From NCBI GenBank assembly GCA_024235135.1, contig JACKMZ010000001.1, forward strand, positions 467,501 to 531,500: a stretch of DNA of 64,000 bases. Direction: 5' to 3'. Shown piece after piece: positions 61,676 to 64,000 of the stretch (within the stretch, counting starts at the first letter, position 1; every line of letters begins with the position of its first letter). Below the pieces are notes generated by a model. The model was given only the letters and a program-made list of their open reading frames with translations, made no database searches and had not been told where the DNA came from. The translations under genes were made by a program, and so were the position numbers. The DNA is from Gammaproteobacteria bacterium (GTDB lineage Bacteria > Pseudomonadota > Gammaproteobacteria > Competibacterales > Competibacteraceae).

Positions 61676-64000
61676 TCAAGTGGCGGGATTGAGATGCGAA
61701 CGTCCCAGTTGGGAGACAAACGCGCCCTGCCCCAGTAAGGCGCGTGTCTTCGGCAGGGCATCGGGATGTGTCTGTTGCAGGAAGGCAATGAATTTTTCCC
61801 GCACGAGACAGCGCAAATCCCAGGCGATCGAGGCGTCGGCCGCGCTCATCAAGGCGCGCAGCTCCACCGTTTGGGCCGTGGCGTCGGTGACCTGCAAGCC
61901 CCAGGCGCGACCGTCCCAGAGATTGCTGGCGTCGAGAATGCGTTTCAATTCTTTGCGGCCCTCCTCCACGGGAAAAGTGTAATCGACATAGAAGAACGCC
62001 GTGCCCAACAGGTCCGAGCTGCTCCGGGTCCAGTTCTGAAAGGGCTGGGTGTTGAAGTAATTCAGGGGAACCACCAAGCGCCGCTCGTCCCAGATCCGGA
62101 TGACCACATACGTGGCGTTGATCTCGGCAATCTTACCCCACTCCCCTTCCACAATCACCACGTCGTCAAGGCGGATCGGCTGGGTCAGGCCGATTTGAAT
62201 GCCGGCGATGAGATTTTCCAGAAAGGGTCGCGCCGCGACGCCGGCCACCAAGCCCGCGACGCCGGCCGAGGCCAACAGGCCGGCGCCCAGTTGCCGGATG
62301 GTGGGGAAGGTCATCAACATGGCCGATATGCCGATTAAATAGACGGCAATCACCACGATACGGCGCAGAATCCGCACCTGGGTCTGCACCCGTCGTGCCC
62401 CGAAATTGTCCTTCGCATCGATCCGGTAACGCTTTTCGATGACCTCCTCCAGCGTCGAGACCAAACGGACCACGCCCCAGGCGACCGCGAAGATGATAGT
62501 CAGCACGAGGGCATGGCGCACGGTTCCGACGTGCGCTCGGTCCAGCGGCATGCCATAGAGCGTCACCAACGCGGCGACGGCCGGTAACAACACCGTCAAG
62601 GGTTGCCGTGCGTGGCGGATCAGCGCGGCGCCGGGCGTACTTTCGGTCTGGGCGATGTAGAATCCCGCCCCGACAAAGATGCCGACGCAGGCGAGCAACG
62701 AGCCTCCCATGGCCAGCAACACCGGTTTCCAGCTTTCCAGCGCCCGCAGATAGGCATCCGTCAAGCCGTAAAACATCGATAACACCCAGAGGGCGCCAAT
62801 CAGCAAGGCGACGCGAACCAGAAAATGCACGGGCCGGATGATTTCCTGTGTCCACAGTAAACCGTCGCTGGAATGGACTAGAGCGAGATTTTTCAAATAC
62901 ACGGCCAGGTCGTTGAGAATCCCCCGCAGTAACCACCAGCCGCTGACCACCAAGGTGAATAGGGCCAGATGCCAGGCGAAGGTCCAGGCCAGATTGATAT
63001 AGCCCACCAGTCCGACCAGTGCCGCGCCCAGCAAAGAAACAGGCAGGCTGAGGGTCACCAGGCGCAGGCCCATGAACCAGTAACGCCCTTTGAAATACGG
63101 CGAGAGTTGCTCGATGTAATGGCGGCGGACGAGCAGAACAGGCCCGTTGACCAGCAGGAAATAGAGCATGCACAGCCAGTCGAAGAAACCGATGACCGAT
63201 TTGGGCACGGCGCTGAGGTGGGCGAGTAGGGTCAACGTCGCCAACACGCCGCCGACCAGCAGCGTAATGAACCAGCGCCGGTACAAGACGGGATCACGCC
63301 GCTCGCTGGGCAGATGCGGGGCGATCAGCAGCCAGGCCGCCAGATCGATGGCGATCTTGCTGCCCAGGACCATTAGGACAAGGGTCGCGATGATGCCTTG
63401 GCCCGGTTGGGGCACTTGGAATATCCAGATCGCCAACAGCACGGCGATCACGAAGCCCACGCTCCAATAATTCTTCTGCAACAGTTCAGTGCTGCCGCGC
63501 AGCAGTTGATTGGAGTAATTGGCGCCTTTAACCGGCTCCAGCCGGTTCGAGGCTTGTCGCAGACCGCGCCGCGCCACGGTCAACAAAATCGTGAAACCCA
63601 GGCCTAAGGCCAGAAATCCCGCCCAGCGCCACGGATTGGTATCCTTGATGATGGCCCTATAGGCCGATTCCACGCTCAAACGGGTCTGATAAAACAGCAC
63701 TTGTGGGGAGTCGGCCAACTCGGACAGCAATTTCCGCCACGCCGTGACACTGGCCGGTGGAGTTTTGCGACTCAGCAAATCGGCGCTCAAGGCTTTGCCG
63801 AAACGGGCGGATAACTGTTTATCCACGCGCTCCAGATGCTGTGATTGGGTTTGCACGCTGTCCAACCGCTGCTCCAATGCGCCGATGAACTTGTCCAGCA
63901 ACTGGCCCGCTTCTTCCAACTGCTGCCGGTCATCCCCAGCTACGCGCTCACTCTGTGCGCGATTGGACTGCCGTTGCTGCTTGGCCCATTCCAGCTTGCT
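61676..64000 (-). CDS. MscS-family mechanosensitive channel (5' end beyond window)
   Basis: About 774 residues are visible and the frame stays open to base 64000. A coiled-coil periplasmic-type N-terminal part (LDKFIGALEQRLDSVQTQSQ) is followed by roughly ten hydrophobic helices (about residues 130-560). The MscS core has the pore helix GVAGLVAGVAARPFLENLIA, the beta domain GEWGKIAEINATYVVIRIWD and a cytosolic vestibule. It resembles the large KefA/YnaI-type members. Large MscS channels open under membrane tension to relieve osmotic shock. Upstream of the GNAT-C39 and RimK-like genes by 67 bp on the same strand. Confidence 0.9.
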   Translation of the reverse strand, partial: SKLEWAKQQRQSNRAQSERVAGDDRQQLEEAGQLLDKFIGALEQRLDSVQTQSQHLERVDKQLSARFGKALSADLLSRKTPPASVTAWRKLLSELADSPQVLFYQTRLSVESAYRAIIKDTNPWRWAGFLALGLGFTILLTVARRGLRQASNRLEPVKGANYSNQLLRGSTELLQKNYWSVGFVIAVLLAIWIFQVPQPGQGIIATLVLMVLGSKIAIDLAAWLLIAPHLPSERRDPVLYRRWFITLLVGGVLATLTLLAHLSAVPKSVIGFFDWLCMLYFLLVNGPVLLVRRHYIEQLSPYFKGRYWFMGLRLVTLSLPVSLLGAALVGLVGYINLAWTFAWHLALFTLVVSGWWLLRGILNDLAVYLKNLALVHSSDGLLWTQEIIRPVHFLVRVALLIGALWVLSMFYGLTDAYLRALESWKPVLLAMGGSLLACVGIFVGAGFYIAQTESTPGAALIRHARQPLTVLLPAVAALVTLYGMPLDRAHVGTVRHALVLTIIFAVAWGVVRLVSTLEEVIEKRYRIDAKDNFGARRVQTQVRILRRIVVIAVYLIGISAMLMTFPTIRQLGAGLLASAGVAGLVAGVAARPFLENLIAGIQIGLTQPIRLDDVVIVEGEWGKIAEINATYVVIRIWDERRLVVPLNYFNTQPFQNWTRSSSDLLGTAFFYVDYTFPVEEGRKELKRILDASNLWDGRAWGLQVTDATAQTVELRALMSAADASIAWDLRCLVREKFIAFLQQTHPDALPKTRALLGQGAFVSQLGRSHLNPAT

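Overview
The window reads as a chromosomal segment of a GC-rich, diazotrophic gammaproteobacterium. A nifL-nifA pair (NifL-type control is known mainly from Gammaproteobacteria) lies divergent to an rnfABCDGEH operon, the same linkage as the Azotobacter vinelandii rnf1 locus. Housekeeping synteny (tgt-yajC-secD-secF, asnS, trmB, tas, yjbQ, long-form hisG, fnr) fits this. The genus cannot be fixed from sequence alone; Competibacter-, Chromatiales- or Methylococcus-like lineages are possible. There is no prophage, insertion sequence, CRISPR array or rRNA. One tRNA gene (Thr, UGU) is present.

Layout. 1-5.1 kb: a regulatory block with the start of an SSF-STAC (CbrA-like) sensor, a CbrX-like small membrane protein, a membrane-anchored PAS/pseudokinase/DEDDh exonuclease, a CheY-like receiver and a DUF6489 protein. 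5.4-9.5 kb: an orphan phage-tail-hub (GpD/VgrG-like) gene, a YihY/BrkB membrane protein and a class III CoA-transferase. 9.5-16.7 kb: three large accessory genes, namely a TIGR03032-TPR-glycosyltransferase protein, a secreted beta-helix/SLH protein and a NACHT NTPase fused to an FGE-sulfatase (C-type-lectin fold) domain. 16.7-22.5 kb: asnS, an HHH protein, a broken uspA, an ArsC-like protein, a TPR lipoprotein, a patatin, and an AT-rich decayed stretch. 22.5-32.1 kb: a molybdate/tungstate island. Seven minus-strand genes in one run (tupB-tupC-tupA, a second TupA-like protein, then a FecCD/MolBCA-type importer) are divergent from two moeA genes, the second fused to a periplasmic-binding-like domain. 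32.2-44.2 kb: tRNA-Thr, an orphan ABC-2 permease, fnr, tgt-yajC-secDF, TerC, an ArsB/NhaD transporter, a PBP5-type carboxypeptidase and a small membrane protein. 44.2-55.1 kb: a K+ channel, nifA, nifL and rnfABCDGEH. 55.1-64 kb: a GNAT, trmB, tas, yjbQ, hisG, a RimK-like ATP-grasp, a GNAT-peptidase C39 fusion and the body of an MscS channel that runs off the right edge.

How parts work together. Nitrogenase needs molybdenum and low-potential electrons. The window supplies Mo/W uptake and cofactor insertion, an FNR-type oxygen sensor, NifL/NifA, and the Rnf complex that drives electrons toward ferredoxin. The nifL-rnfA gap carries a near-perfect sigma54 promoter facing nifL, a good sigma54 promoter facing rnfA, one TGT-N10-ACA NifA site between them, and an exact match to the IHF consensus. 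This divergent control region is the best-supported finding. The most unusual proteins are the NACHT-FGE fusion, the membrane-anchored sensor-exonuclease, the MscS / GNAT-C39 / RimK-like cassette, and the double Mo/W importer operon.
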